The notes under the pieces: generated by a model
Told to the model about the DNA's origin: nothing
What the model saw: only the letters and a program-made list of their open reading frames with translations
The model's database searches: none
Assembly (NCBI GenBank): GCA_903872255.1
Contig: CAIQJW010000158.1
Coordinates: 1 to 21,435 of the forward strand
Length of the DNA: 21,435 nt
Reading direction: 5' to 3'
Source: an uncultured delta proteobacterium
GTDB taxonomy: Bacteria > Desulfobacterota > Syntrophorhabdia > Syntrophorhabdales > Syntrophorhabdaceae
Position numbers and translations under genes: made by a program
Shown: positions 7,131-15,187 of the stretch, piece by piece
Layout of the letters: the number at the start of each line of letters is the position of its first letter
How positions within the stretch are numbered: position 1 is the first letter of the stretch

Positions 7131-7867
7131 TTACGAAGGAATTTCTTCATTGATGCCCTCAGATTCAATATTGCCTGCGAATGGATCTGGCATACCCTGG
7201 CTTCGGTAATACTGAGAATGCATGCTATTTCTTTCATATTGAGGTCTTCATGATAATAAAGACTCAGGACATAGCGCTGTCTCTCTGGCAGCTTATCGAA
7301 TTCTTTCGCCATTATGCCTTCAAGCTCCAATAATTCTGCACATTTTTCCGGATCGTCGGTATCTTCCGTAACGTAGCGCATGATCCGGTCACGGTCTTCC
7401 CCCAGGAGTTCGTGGAGGTCTTCGATGCTGAGGACCGACAGGTTCCCGTAGTTCTTGAGCATCTTATAATATTCGTCGATATTCATCCCGAGGGCTTCGG
7501 CCACCTCTTCCTCCTTGGGCAGCCTGCCAAGCTTGTTCTCCAATGTACGTATGATCTCATTTATCTTTTTCGACTTGGACCGTGCGCTTCGCGGGAACCA
7601 GTCCCGGGACCGCAATTCGTCTATCATTGCCCCGCGTATGCGCAGATAGGCAAATGTGTTCAGTTTGGCACCCTTCGTCGAGTCAAATTTTTCCATGGCC
7701 TCAAGAAGGCCGACGACGCCTGCTGAAATAAGGTCCTCGATTATCTCACCATCCTCATATTTTCGGGATACCTTGTAGGCGAGATGCTTGATGATCGGGA
7801 CAAATTCATCGATCACCCGTTCGCGATCGTCCTTATATGCTCCTGCATATGCTTTTTTCCATGTCAT
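7127..7867 (-). CDS. fliA: FliA flagellar sigma-28 factor
   Basis: RNA polymerase sigma factor of the FliA/SigD group, which directs late flagellar and chemotaxis genes; 246 residues, a normal length. Region 2 lies at about 20-95 (EDLISAGVVGLLEAMEKFD, then FAYLRIRGAMIDELRS), region 3 at about 100-155 (LGRLPKEEEVAEALG), and region 4 at about 185-240 with a helix-turn-helix around MKEIACILSITEARVCQIHS. The domain order without a long N-terminal region 1.1 fits FliA. The ATG at 7867 overlaps the flhG stop as ATGA. FliA-type promoters are visible directly behind it and ahead of cheW. No flgM anti-sigma gene is in the window. Confidence 0.96.
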   Translation of the reverse strand: MTWKKAYAGAYKDDRERVIDEFVPIIKHLAYKVSRKYEDGEIIEDLISAGVVGLLEAMEKFDSTKGAKLNTFAYLRIRGAMIDELRSRDWFPRSARSKSKKINEIIRTLENKLGRLPKEEEVAEALGMNIDEYYKMLKNYGNLSVLSIEDLHELLGEDRDRIMRYVTEDTDDPEKCAELLELEGIMAKEFDKLPERQRYVLSLYYHEDLNMKEIACILSITEARVCQIHSQAILNLRASMKKFLRN

Positions 7868-8610
7868 TCTGACACCAACCTGTCACAAATTTTTGATAGA
7901 GACCGCGTTGCTTCACAATTGGGAGACTGCTCGGCCCACAACCTTTGCCTGCGCGTTGCGGCATTGACGTTTTGATCGAAGGGTACAAAGCCGGAATAAT
8001 TGAGATATACATCAAGGAACCTGTCGGTCACCCCGACGATATTTTTGTATAATTCCAGGGCTTCGCTCTCCTCTTTTACCATGTTCACGATAATATTAAA
8101 TTCTTTTCTGCCCGTTTTCGCGCTCAGGACCTTTACCATTGCATATGAATCGGTGATGCTCGCCGGATCTGGTGTGACGACCACAAAGATCTGCTCGCTT
8201 AAAGCGTTGAAATACACTACGTTGGACGATATTCCGGCCGATGTGTCGACAATGAGGTAATCGTGTTCGGGCAGGGTGGCGAGCGAGTTCAAAAGGACCG
8301 CCCTCTCGTCCTGGCTTAGGTCCGAGTACTCGGCTACCCCGGATGTTGCGGGAATTATCCTGATCCCGCACGGGCCTTGAAGGATAATTTCGTCCATCTG
8401 GCGCGATCCGTCCATGACATCCTTGATATTAAATTTCGATATCATCCCGAACATGATATCGATATTGCCAAGCGACAGGTCCGCATCGAGGATGAACGTC
8501 GATTTGTTCCTGTTTCCCAGGAGATATGCCATATTCGATGCGATGGAGGATTTGCCTACCCCGCCTTTGCCGCTTGTTATCGCGATCGTCTTTCGCCCGT
8601 TCCCTACCAT
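7864..8610 (-). CDS. flhG: FlhG/YlxH MinD-like ATPase, short form without N-terminal activator segment
   Basis: ParA/MinD-family ATPase that works with FlhF to set flagellar number and position; 248 residues. The deviant Walker A is ITSGKGGVGKSS at about 10-21, followed by FILDADLSLGNIDIMFG (canonical DADLGLANVD) and IVDTSAGIS. FlhG proteins normally have 20-40 residues before the P-loop carrying a DQAxxLR-like motif that stimulates FlhF. Here only MVGNGRKT precedes it. The ATG at 8610 has AGGGAAAG upstream and overlaps the flhF stop by 7 bases. The longer in-frame extension reads through flhF and shows no DQAxxLR motif, so a missed start does not explain the absence. It overlaps fliA by 4 bases. 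Confidence 0.92.
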   Translation of the reverse strand: MVGNGRKTIAITSGKGGVGKSSIASNMAYLLGNRNKSTFILDADLSLGNIDIMFGMISKFNIKDVMDGSRQMDEIILQGPCGIRIIPATSGVAEYSDLSQDERAVLLNSLATLPEHDYLIVDTSAGISSNVVYFNALSEQIFVVVTPDPASITDSYAMVKVLSAKTGRKEFNIIVNMVKEESEALELYKNIVGVTDRFLDVYLNYSGFVPFDQNVNAATRRQRLWAEQSPNCEATRSLSKICDRLVSE

Positions 8611-9647
8611 GTCTTTCCCTCGATCAGGATCTTGCCGAACGTCTCTGGTCCCGGGACGACGATATCCTCTATTTCCATTCCGCCCGTCAGGGCTGCGATA
8701 GGCCTCTGAAGCCTCAGGACCGTGTTGCATACTGTTCCAAACCTGTCAAATTCATCTAGCTTCGTAAAGATCATCCCCGCCAACGAGTGGTTCATCATCC
8801 CGAGATAGTGATCGATAGCCTCGTCCCGGGCCCCGGCCGGGAATACGGCGAGCTTCTTCGTGCGGGGAAGATATTGGAGGGCTTCCCGCTGATAGTTGAG
8901 ATGACCTGTTATATCGATAATCTTTTTTCCTGTTTCGTTGCTGACAATAGATTTAAGGTCTTCTATATTTGCGGCAAAGTGAAAAGGTATACCGGTCTTT
9001 CCGGAAAAACTGACAAATTCGGTATATGTGCCTCTTTTGACCGGGTCATATGCGACGATCGCAGGACGAACGCTTTCTTCCTGGATAGCCAGTGCCAGCT
9101 TTTTCGCAGTTTCGGTCTTGCCCGATCCTGTAGGTCCCACGAGAACGATAGATTCGTCGGTAGAGATAACATTGCACAGGCCGATTCGTTTTCCGAGTTT
9201 GGCCTTGAGGACAAAGGCCGATTTCAGGCTGTTTTCCGCAAGGGTCCCCATTTCTGCAAAAACTTCCGAAACAAGGGACAATGCGGTGTACCTTTCGAGG
9301 CCGGACCGCAACATCTTGTCATAGAGGACCTTGAGCGTCGTCGGGTAGGCCTTCAGCCTGTCAGTGAGCATATCCGATTCGATTGACAGCAACCGGTCGG
9401 AAAGGTATTTTGCCGCGTCGCTCCAGATAGTCTCGGTTTTTTTCCTGATATCCCCGATACTGTTCTCCATTGCGGCGAACGGGTCGTTATCCAGGGCGAT
9501 GGATATCTCGCAGCTGTTTTTCGCCGTACCATTGCCGTTAGTCGTGTTCTGTTTTATATCGACTATGATCGTGTCCGGACCGAACTGGTCCTTGATGACT
9601 TCCATGCCCTTGCGGACATCTTCGAATGAATAGGTTTTAACTCTCAT
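8604..9647 (-). CDS. flhF: FlhF SRP-type GTPase with degenerate G3 motif
   Basis: Third member of the SRP GTPase family (with Ffh and FtsY); recruits early flagellar components to the pole. 347 residues. The N-terminal start MRVKTYSFEDVRKGMEVIKD and GPDTIIVD fit the FlhF B domain. The N domain is about 95-160 (LYDKMLRSGLERYTA). The G domain has G1 GPTGSGKT (171-178) and G4 FTKLDEFDRFG (294-304). G2 reads AYDPVKRGTYTEF where DTYRIGAVEQL is usual, and G3 reads DITGH (245-249) where DTAGR is usual. It may therefore hydrolyse GTP poorly. The ATG at 9647 overlaps the flhA end by 11 bases; the ribosome-binding site is weak, but the start matches the family N terminus. Confidence 0.92.
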   Translation of the reverse strand: MRVKTYSFEDVRKGMEVIKDQFGPDTIIVDIKQNTTNGNGTAKNSCEISIALDNDPFAAMENSIGDIRKKTETIWSDAAKYLSDRLLSIESDMLTDRLKAYPTTLKVLYDKMLRSGLERYTALSLVSEVFAEMGTLAENSLKSAFVLKAKLGKRIGLCNVISTDESIVLVGPTGSGKTETAKKLALAIQEESVRPAIVAYDPVKRGTYTEFVSFSGKTGIPFHFAANIEDLKSIVSNETGKKIIDITGHLNYQREALQYLPRTKKLAVFPAGARDEAIDHYLGMMNHSLAGMIFTKLDEFDRFGTVCNTVLRLQRPIAALTGGMEIEDIVVPGPETFGKILIEGKTW

Positions 9648-11694
9648 TGATTCTTATTACCCCCACTGATTGTATTCTTATCTGCGGCGGAATCTCATTG
9701 TGCGAAATCACTGCGATACCCTGAATGTAGCGGTCAAGGAACCTTCTGAGCCTGCCCCTTAAGAGTGGATGAACGAGAAGGACCGGTTGGTAATTCTGGA
9801 GCATTGCCTTTTTCGCTTCATTGCCGATCTTCTCGATAAGCTTCTGGCTGAACGTGAGGTCAAGCGCGAGCATGGATCCCTGGTCCGTATGCTGGACGCT
9901 GCTGATAAGCCTCTCTTCAAGGGCCTTTTCCAGGATATGTATGTTGAGTATGCCATCGACCAAATAAGGCTTCAGGATGCTTCGCGCCATGCGCTGGCGG
10001 ACATATTCAGTAATTGAATCGGGGTCCTTGGCTGCTGACGATGCATCCGCTATGGCTTCCAGAATGGTTATCAGGTCACGGATGGATACCTGCTCCCGGA
10101 GCAGGTTCTGCAGGACCTTCTGAACAACTCCGACATTTATCTGGTTCTGGGTTATCTCCTCTATTACCTTCTGATGCGTCGGCGCAACATTGTCGATAAG
10201 CTTCTGGGTCTCCTGCCGCGTTAAGAGCTCATGGGCATTATTGCGGACAAGCTCCGTGAGATGGGTCGCAATGACCGTGGCATGGTCGACAACTGTAAAA
10301 CCCTCCGCCAGGTATGCCTCGCGGTCTTTTTCAGCTATCCAGTAGGCGTCGAGGCTGAACACCGGTTCTTTGGTCGGTATCCCGTCCGTCGGTCTTTCCT
10401 TGCCTTCCGGCCCCATTGCAAGGAGGTTCCCCGATACGAGGCTGCCGCGGCCCATCTCGATCCCCTTGAGCAGAACGATATACTCCGACGCTCCAAGCTG
10501 AAGATTGTCCCTGAGCTTCATCGGCGGCACGACAATGCCGAGTTCCGTTGCTATCTGTTTACGGATGGCCCGTATCTTTTCGAGAAGTTCCCCGTTCTGC
10601 TCGGCATCCACGATCGGTATGAGGCCATATCCTATCTCCACCTCGAGTATCTCGAGAGGCTGGATAAGCTCGGATTTTTCTTTTCCATCCGTCGAGACAT
10701 CCACAACGGCGGGGAGTTCTTCTTTGGGCATCTTCTTCACAACGTGGCCGACGCCATAGGTTATCGACGATAGTATGAGAAAGGGAACGAGGGGGATCCC
10801 GGGCACCATGCCGATAGACAGGATGACGAACGAGGCAAGCATGAGCGCCCTCGGCTGCTTAAAGAGCTGTGCAACGACATCGCTTCCGAGGTTGGATTCG
10901 CTTGCCGCGCGTGTCACGATGATGCCCGCAGCCGTTGATGTCAAAAGGGCAGGAATTTGTGCGACAAGCCCTTCACCTATCGTCAGGATGGTGTAAACCG
11001 ACAGGGCATCGTTTATGTTCATGCCCTTCTGGACAACACCGATGACCAACCCGCCAATGATATTGACAAAGATTATTATGATGCCTGCGATCGCATCACC
11101 GCGGACGAATTTGCTTGAACCATCCATGGCGCCGTAGAAATCGGCTTCCATCTCCACGCTTTCCCTGCGTTTGCGCGCCGTGGTATCATCGATAAGGCCG
11201 GCATTAAGGTCGGCGTCGATGCTCATCTGCTTGCCAGGCATGGCATCGAGGGTAAAACGGGCGGCAACTTCCGCCACGCGCCCGGCGCCTTTCGTTATGA
11301 CGACAAAATTGATGATCATGAGGATAAGAAATACGACTGCCCCAACAACATAATTGCCGCCGACTATAAAGGTGCCGAATCCCTTGATGATCTGTCCCGC
11401 GGCGCTAGCACCTTCATCGCCGTGAACAAGGATGAGGCGCGTCGACGCAATGTTCAGGGAAAGACGGAAAAGTGTCACGATCAGGAGAATGGACGGAAAG
11501 ACCGAGAAATCGAGCGGCTTTTTGATGTACATCGAAATAAACAGGATGAGCAGAGCGATCGAAATGCTCATCGACAGGAAAATATCGATGAAAAAGCTGT
11601 TGAGCGGCACGATCATGATCATGATGACAAAAACAACACTGACGGCGATCAGTACGTCGCTTTTGTTCTTAAGACTTTCAGTCATCGTAGCCAT
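9637..11694 (-). CDS. flhA: FlhA export-gate protein
   Basis: Main membrane component of the flagellar type III export gate; couples proton flow to export and docks chaperone-substrate complexes through its cytoplasmic domain. 685 residues, the usual length. The N-terminal half (about 12-320) holds about eight hydrophobic segments. The conserved cytoplasmic loop carries MPGKQMSIDADLNAGLIDD (152-170), KRRESVEMEADFYGAMDG and SKFVRGDAIAG. The C-terminal soluble domain is about 340-685. The ATG at 11694 shares its A with the flhB TAA stop, with AAAGGA upstream; a second Met three codons later is less well placed. Nothing unusual seen. Confidence 0.97.
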   Translation of the reverse strand: MATMTESLKNKSDVLIAVSVVFVIMIMIVPLNSFFIDIFLSMSISIALLILFISMYIKKPLDFSVFPSILLIVTLFRLSLNIASTRLILVHGDEGASAAGQIIKGFGTFIVGGNYVVGAVVFLILMIINFVVITKGAGRVAEVAARFTLDAMPGKQMSIDADLNAGLIDDTTARKRRESVEMEADFYGAMDGSSKFVRGDAIAGIIIIFVNIIGGLVIGVVQKGMNINDALSVYTILTIGEGLVAQIPALLTSTAAGIIVTRAASESNLGSDVVAQLFKQPRALMLASFVILSIGMVPGIPLVPFLILSSITYGVGHVVKKMPKEELPAVVDVSTDGKEKSELIQPLEILEVEIGYGLIPIVDAEQNGELLEKIRAIRKQIATELGIVVPPMKLRDNLQLGASEYIVLLKGIEMGRGSLVSGNLLAMGPEGKERPTDGIPTKEPVFSLDAYWIAEKDREAYLAEGFTVVDHATVIATHLTELVRNNAHELLTRQETQKLIDNVAPTHQKVIEEITQNQINVGVVQKVLQNLLREQVSIRDLITILEAIADASSAAKDPDSITEYVRQRMARSILKPYLVDGILNIHILEKALEERLISSVQHTDQGSMLALDLTFSQKLIEKIGNEAKKAMLQNYQPVLLVHPLLRGRLRRFLDRYIQGIAVISHNEIPPQIRIQSVGVIRINES

Positions 11695-12758
11695 TACAGT
11701 AATCCTTTTCCTCTACGTCTGAAAATGCTCGCGAGAAGCTCGGCAACGATCAAATAAAAATTCTCGGGGATATAGTCACCCACTTTGACGGCATGATAAA
11801 GGCCCTGTGCCAGAGGCTTGTTCTCGACAAGGGGCACCCGGTGCCGTGCGGCGATCTCCCGCATCCTCAGCGCCATGAAACCTGCGCCTTTCGCCACAAC
11901 CCTGGGTGCAGGCATTTGATGCGCGGTATATCGCAGGGCAATAGCGAAATGTGTCGGGTTGGTCACAATCACGTCGGCCGTTTTGACGTCATCCATCATT
12001 CTGCGCCGCGACATTTCGCGCTGAAGGCTCCTGATGCGTGATTTGATGAGCGGATTTCCTTCGCGTTCCTTATACTCCTCCTTGACCTCCTGCATGGTCA
12101 TCATCATCGATTTTTTGAAGTCCCATTTCTGATAGGCAAAATCAAGGAGTGCAATAAAAAGAAAGGCGAGCCCGACCTTAACGGTCAGATGGAAAGCTGT
12201 CTCGCCCAGGAAGTTGACTATAGTGCCCGCATCCTGGCCGGTAAGCCCGAATATTACCGGCATCTGGCTCATGATCAGGTTCTTTGCCACATAGACGAGC
12301 AGGACGATCTTTATGCCCGATTTCAGAAGCTCCACCATGGATTTTCTCGATACGAGATTTTTGATCCCCTCGATAGGGCTCATCTTCTTCGGATCAAACG
12401 TCAGGGCCTCGAAACTCCACATAAAACCAGACTGGAGAATACTTCCTGCGAGGCTGAGGAGGAGAATGGTGCCAAATACCGGGCCGACAATATACCACCA
12501 GCGCACCATACTGAACGACATGATATCGTACATATTCCCGGGGCTGACCTCCATGTTCGCATTCCGGGCAAAACTCGCATAAAATTTGAACATCTCCTGA
12601 AAGCCTTTGGACATCATGAAATACAGAAAAATGGCGGTGAACAGGATAATGATCGCGGTATTGGCCTCGCGGGATACCGCGATCTTACCCTTTTTCCGCG
12701 CATCGTCCAACCTTTTGTCGGTTGGCTGCTCCGTCTTTTCCTGAAAACTTTCCGACAT
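11694..12758 (-). CDS. flhB: FlhB export-gate and substrate-specificity switch
   Basis: Membrane protein of the export gate; after self-cleavage and together with FliK it switches export from rod/hook to filament substrates. 354 residues. The N terminus EKTEQPTDKRLDDARKKGK is typical, followed by four membrane segments (about 34-50, 86-108, 145-165, 185-207). A basic linker (REMSRRRMM) leads to the cleavage motif NPTH at 267-270. The C-terminal cytoplasmic domain includes PRVVAKGAG and the conserved VENKPLAQGLY. There is a 3-base gap after fliR (stop TAG, then GAT, then ATG). All expected catalytic features are present. Confidence 0.97.
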   Translation of the reverse strand: MSESFQEKTEQPTDKRLDDARKKGKIAVSREANTAIIILFTAIFLYFMMSKGFQEMFKFYASFARNANMEVSPGNMYDIMSFSMVRWWYIVGPVFGTILLLSLAGSILQSGFMWSFEALTFDPKKMSPIEGIKNLVSRKSMVELLKSGIKIVLLVYVAKNLIMSQMPVIFGLTGQDAGTIVNFLGETAFHLTVKVGLAFLFIALLDFAYQKWDFKKSMMMTMQEVKEEYKEREGNPLIKSRIRSLQREMSRRRMMDDVKTADVIVTNPTHFAIALRYTAHQMPAPRVVAKGAGFMALRMREIAARHRVPLVENKPLAQGLYHAVKVGDYIPENFYLIVAELLASIFRRRGKGLL

Positions 12759-12761
12759 ATC

Positions 12762-13535
12762 CTATCCCATCATCCGGATGACCCGGGCAAAATCAGTTTC
12801 AAGCCCTTTGAATAAGGCTGCGATGCTTGGCACGATATACCCGAGCGACAGGCCGAGCATGAGTACGGTAATAAGTATCTTTACGGGAAGGGCGTCGACG
12901 AACACATTTGCCTGCGGGATCATCCGGGACATGATGCCGAATGAAAGCTCGACAAGAAAAAGGGTCACGATGATCGGCGCTCCGATCCGGAAGGCTGCCG
13001 CGAAGAGGTTCCCGGTTGCCTTGATGAGATATCCGGCGAGCGGCGCATTGAGCGAGGCGCTTCCTATCGGCAGGGCGGTCAGGCTGTACGCAATGCCTTG
13101 TATAAGCATATGGTGTGCGTCGATGACGAAAAATATCATGATCGCAATAAGATTCTTTATCTGCTCGATAACTGAGACCTGTGCCTGGGTCGTAGGGTCC
13201 ATGAAGCGTGCGAAGGACAGTCCCGATTGAATGGAAATGATCTCGGCCGACATGCTCGCGGAATTGAAGATAAGCCGGACGACAAAGCCGATCGTAGCTC
13301 CGACGAAGATCTCCTTGACGCACAGCATTAAAAGAATGAACGGGTCCTGCTGTGCGGTAAAATTCATCGGGGCGAGATCGAAAAGCAGATATGCGATCAT
13401 GAGAGACAGGCCGCCCTTGAATATTGCAGAAACCATGCGTGAGGAAAATATTGGGACCATGAAAATAACCGCGGCTACCCGGAAAAAAACAAGCATGAAT
13501 TTCTGAATTTCAAGTGTGATAGCTATGTCCGTCAT
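12762..13535 (-). CDS. fliR: FliR export-gate protein
   Basis: Integral membrane part of the FliP5-FliQ4-FliR1 export gate. 257 residues with about six hydrophobic segments. Family-typical stretches are FRVAAVIFMVPIFSSRMVS near the start, QSGLSFARFMDPTTQAQVS in the middle and PQANVFVDALPVKI near the end. The ATG directly abuts the fliQ stop (TAGATG) and the ribosome-binding site is weak, so translation probably depends on readthrough of ribosomes from fliQ. flhB follows 3 bases later. Confidence 0.95.
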   Translation of the reverse strand: MTDIAITLEIQKFMLVFFRVAAVIFMVPIFSSRMVSAIFKGGLSLMIAYLLFDLAPMNFTAQQDPFILLMLCVKEIFVGATIGFVVRLIFNSASMSAEIISIQSGLSFARFMDPTTQAQVSVIEQIKNLIAIMIFFVIDAHHMLIQGIAYSLTALPIGSASLNAPLAGYLIKATGNLFAAAFRIGAPIIVTLFLVELSFGIMSRMIPQANVFVDALPVKILITVLMLGLSLGYIVPSIAALFKGLETDFARVIRMMG

Positions 13536-13805
13536 CTATTTCACGTATAATGGAATGTTGCTGATTATATTCACCGTAAAGGATATCGCAAAGTTCATCA
13601 TCCAGGGGAAGAGGACGATGAGCGTTATCGAAATGATGAGGATCTTCGGGACAAAAACCAGTGTCATCTCGTGGATCTGCGTGGCTGCCTGGAAGATGCT
13701 CACCAGAAGGCCCACGACGATCGATGCGATCAAGAGCGGCGCCATAAGAATAAGCGTCGACTTGAGGAAATCTCTGAAAATCTGGATAACAAGGTCCTGG
13801 CTCAT
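13536..13805 (-). CDS. fliQ: FliQ export-gate protein
   Basis: Small membrane subunit of the flagellar type III export gate, 89 residues, with two long hydrophobic helices (about 15-40 and 50-78). Typical features are MSQDLVIQIFRDFLKSTL at the start and LVSIFQAATQIHEMTLVFVPKI in the loop. The ATG at 13805 is preceded by AGGGAGA at a good distance. An upstream in-frame start would extend into the fliP end and has no FliQ-like sequence. It lies between fliP (14-base gap) and fliR (no gap). Confidence 0.96.
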   Translation of the reverse strand: MSQDLVIQIFRDFLKSTLILMAPLLIASIVVGLLVSIFQAATQIHEMTLVFVPKILIISITLIVLFPWMMNFAISFTVNIISNIPLYVK

Positions 13806-13819
13806 TATATATCTCCCTA

Positions 13820-14566
13820 TTAAAAACCTTTTATGATCGACCCCACAAGGAGGTTCCAACCGTCCACAAGGACGAACAACATGACTTTAAAGGGCAGGGA
13901 TATAAAGATGGGGGGAAGCATCATCATCCCTGCCGAAAGTAAAACGCTCGCAACCACCATGTCTATCATCAGAAATGGAATGTAGAGGAGAAAACCGATC
14001 TGAAATGCCCTTTTTAATTCACTTATGGCAAATGCCGGGACGATGACCTTGAGGGGCAGGTCTTTCGGTCCCTCGGGCCTCTTCAATTTCGCAATGTTCA
14101 TGAAAAGGGCGAGGTCTTTTTCCTTCGTATATTTGAGCATGAACGCGCTCAATTCCTGTGAAGACTTGTCCATAAATTCTTCGAACTGTATCTTGTTCGC
14201 GAGATAGGGCTTAAGCGCGGTCTCATTCACCTTTTCATAGGTGGGGGCCATGATGAATAGCGTAAGGAACAAGGAGAGCCCCACTAATACCTGGTTCGGG
14301 GGAAGCTGTTGAATGCCCATTGCCTGGCGCAAAAATGACAACACGATGATGATCCGGGTAAAAGAGCTCATGAGGAGCAGGATGGCGGGGGCGAAAGCAA
14401 GGACCGTGAGGACTATCACGATATTAATGAGGTTCCGGCCTCCATCCGCGCCTACGAGCGAATTAAGGATATTCGCGCCGGCCGGGGCCTTTTCAGCCTT
14501 TGCTGCCGCAAGGGCTGGAAGGGGCATCAGGATAATTACGAGGCATATTATAACGAGCCATTTCAT
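13820..14566 (-). CDS. fliP: FliP export-gate protein
   Basis: Core membrane subunit of the export gate, 248 residues. It has a cleavable-type signal (hydrophobic residues 4-20, likely cut near ALAAAKA), as is usual for FliP. Conserved parts are LMSSFTRIIIVLSFLRQAMGIQQLPPNQVL (about 66-95), VPAFAISELKRAFQIGFLLYIPFLMIDM and the last segment SLPFKVMLFVLVDGW. The ATG at 14566 overlaps the fliO stop as ATGA. Fully intact. Confidence 0.97.
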   Translation of the reverse strand: MKWLVIICLVIILMPLPALAAAKAEKAPAGANILNSLVGADGGRNLINIVIVLTVLAFAPAILLLMSSFTRIIIVLSFLRQAMGIQQLPPNQVLVGLSLFLTLFIMAPTYEKVNETALKPYLANKIQFEEFMDKSSQELSAFMLKYTKEKDLALFMNIAKLKRPEGPKDLPLKVIVPAFAISELKRAFQIGFLLYIPFLMIDMVVASVLLSAGMMMLPPIFISLPFKVMLFVLVDGWNLLVGSIIKGF

Positions 14567-14838
14567 GCGTCATTTCCCTGTTTCTTCCACCGTGCCAGGA
14601 GTGACATCTCTTTTTCCCCGGCGCCGATAACGAGGACATGGTCCTTTACCTCGACAACCGATATGAATTTCTTATACCCCAGGTATACCGTGTCCACCTT
14701 TTTCAAGCCATAGCCGGATGAATTTTTGGCCCCGAACCTGAAATTCATTTTTGTGGCGTACCTGCTCAGGAGATAGATGCCTGCGATCATTCCGGCCATG
14801 ATAAAGATGACTTTGATTATGCCGAGGTACAAATCCAT
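14563..14838 (-). CDS. fliO: FliO, accessory membrane protein for export-gate assembly
   Basis: Short single-pass membrane protein (91 residues) that helps FliP assemble. There is one hydrophobic segment near the N terminus (about 7-25), then a cytoplasmic domain with the FliO-type pattern VDTVYLGYKKFISVVEVKDHVLVIGAGEKEMSLLARW. Sequence conservation in this family is low; size, topology and the place between fliN and fliP support the name. The ATG at 14838 overlaps the fliN TGA by one base; it overlaps fliP by 4. Confidence 0.87.
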   Translation of the reverse strand: MDLYLGIIKVIFIMAGMIAGIYLLSRYATKMNFRFGAKNSSGYGLKKVDTVYLGYKKFISVVEVKDHVLVIGAGEKEMSLLARWKKQGNDA

Positions 14839-15152
14839 CAGCCAAGCTCCTGAACCCGTTCTTTGGGAGTCAGAATCTCCACTACCCTGACCCCGAGCCG
14901 CTCATTGACTAGTACGATCTCTCCCTTGCCAAGGAGCTTATCGTTTACGTAAATGTCAACCGACTCGCCGGCTATTTTATTAAGCTCTATTATCGAGCCT
15001 TTTGACAGGGCAAGAAGTTCGCCGATCGTAAGCTTGGTCCGGCCGATCTCAACCGAGATTTCTACGGAAATATCGAGAAGGCTGTCCATATTCATCTCGA
15101 ACTTTTTTACCGCCCCGTTCTGGCCCTGCGTTTCGTTCGTCATCTCTTCCAT
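14838..15152 (-). CDS. fliN: FliN C-ring switch protein
   Basis: Part of the cytoplasmic C-ring that sets rotation direction and receives export complexes. 104 residues: a short polar N terminus (about 1-20), then one SpoA domain with LLDISVEISVEIGRTKLTIGELL, LSKGSIIELNKIAGESVDIYVN and KGEIVLVNERLGVRVVEI. The start is set at 15152 because AGGAGG lies 5 bases before this ATG; the upstream in-frame ATG at 15179 has no such site. It lies 35 bases after the fliM stop. Plain FliN, without the CheC-like part of FliY. Confidence 0.95.
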   Translation of the reverse strand: MEEMTNETQGQNGAVKKFEMNMDSLLDISVEISVEIGRTKLTIGELLALSKGSIIELNKIAGESVDIYVNDKLLGKGEIVLVNERLGVRVVEILTPKERVQELG

Positions 15153-15187
15153 ATCTTCCTCCTTGAGGTCCCCAAGCATGCCGAAGA

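Noticed and set aside
15153..15179. Upstream start of fliN at 15179
   Set aside because: No ribosome-binding site before it, whereas AGGAGG precedes the ATG at 15152.
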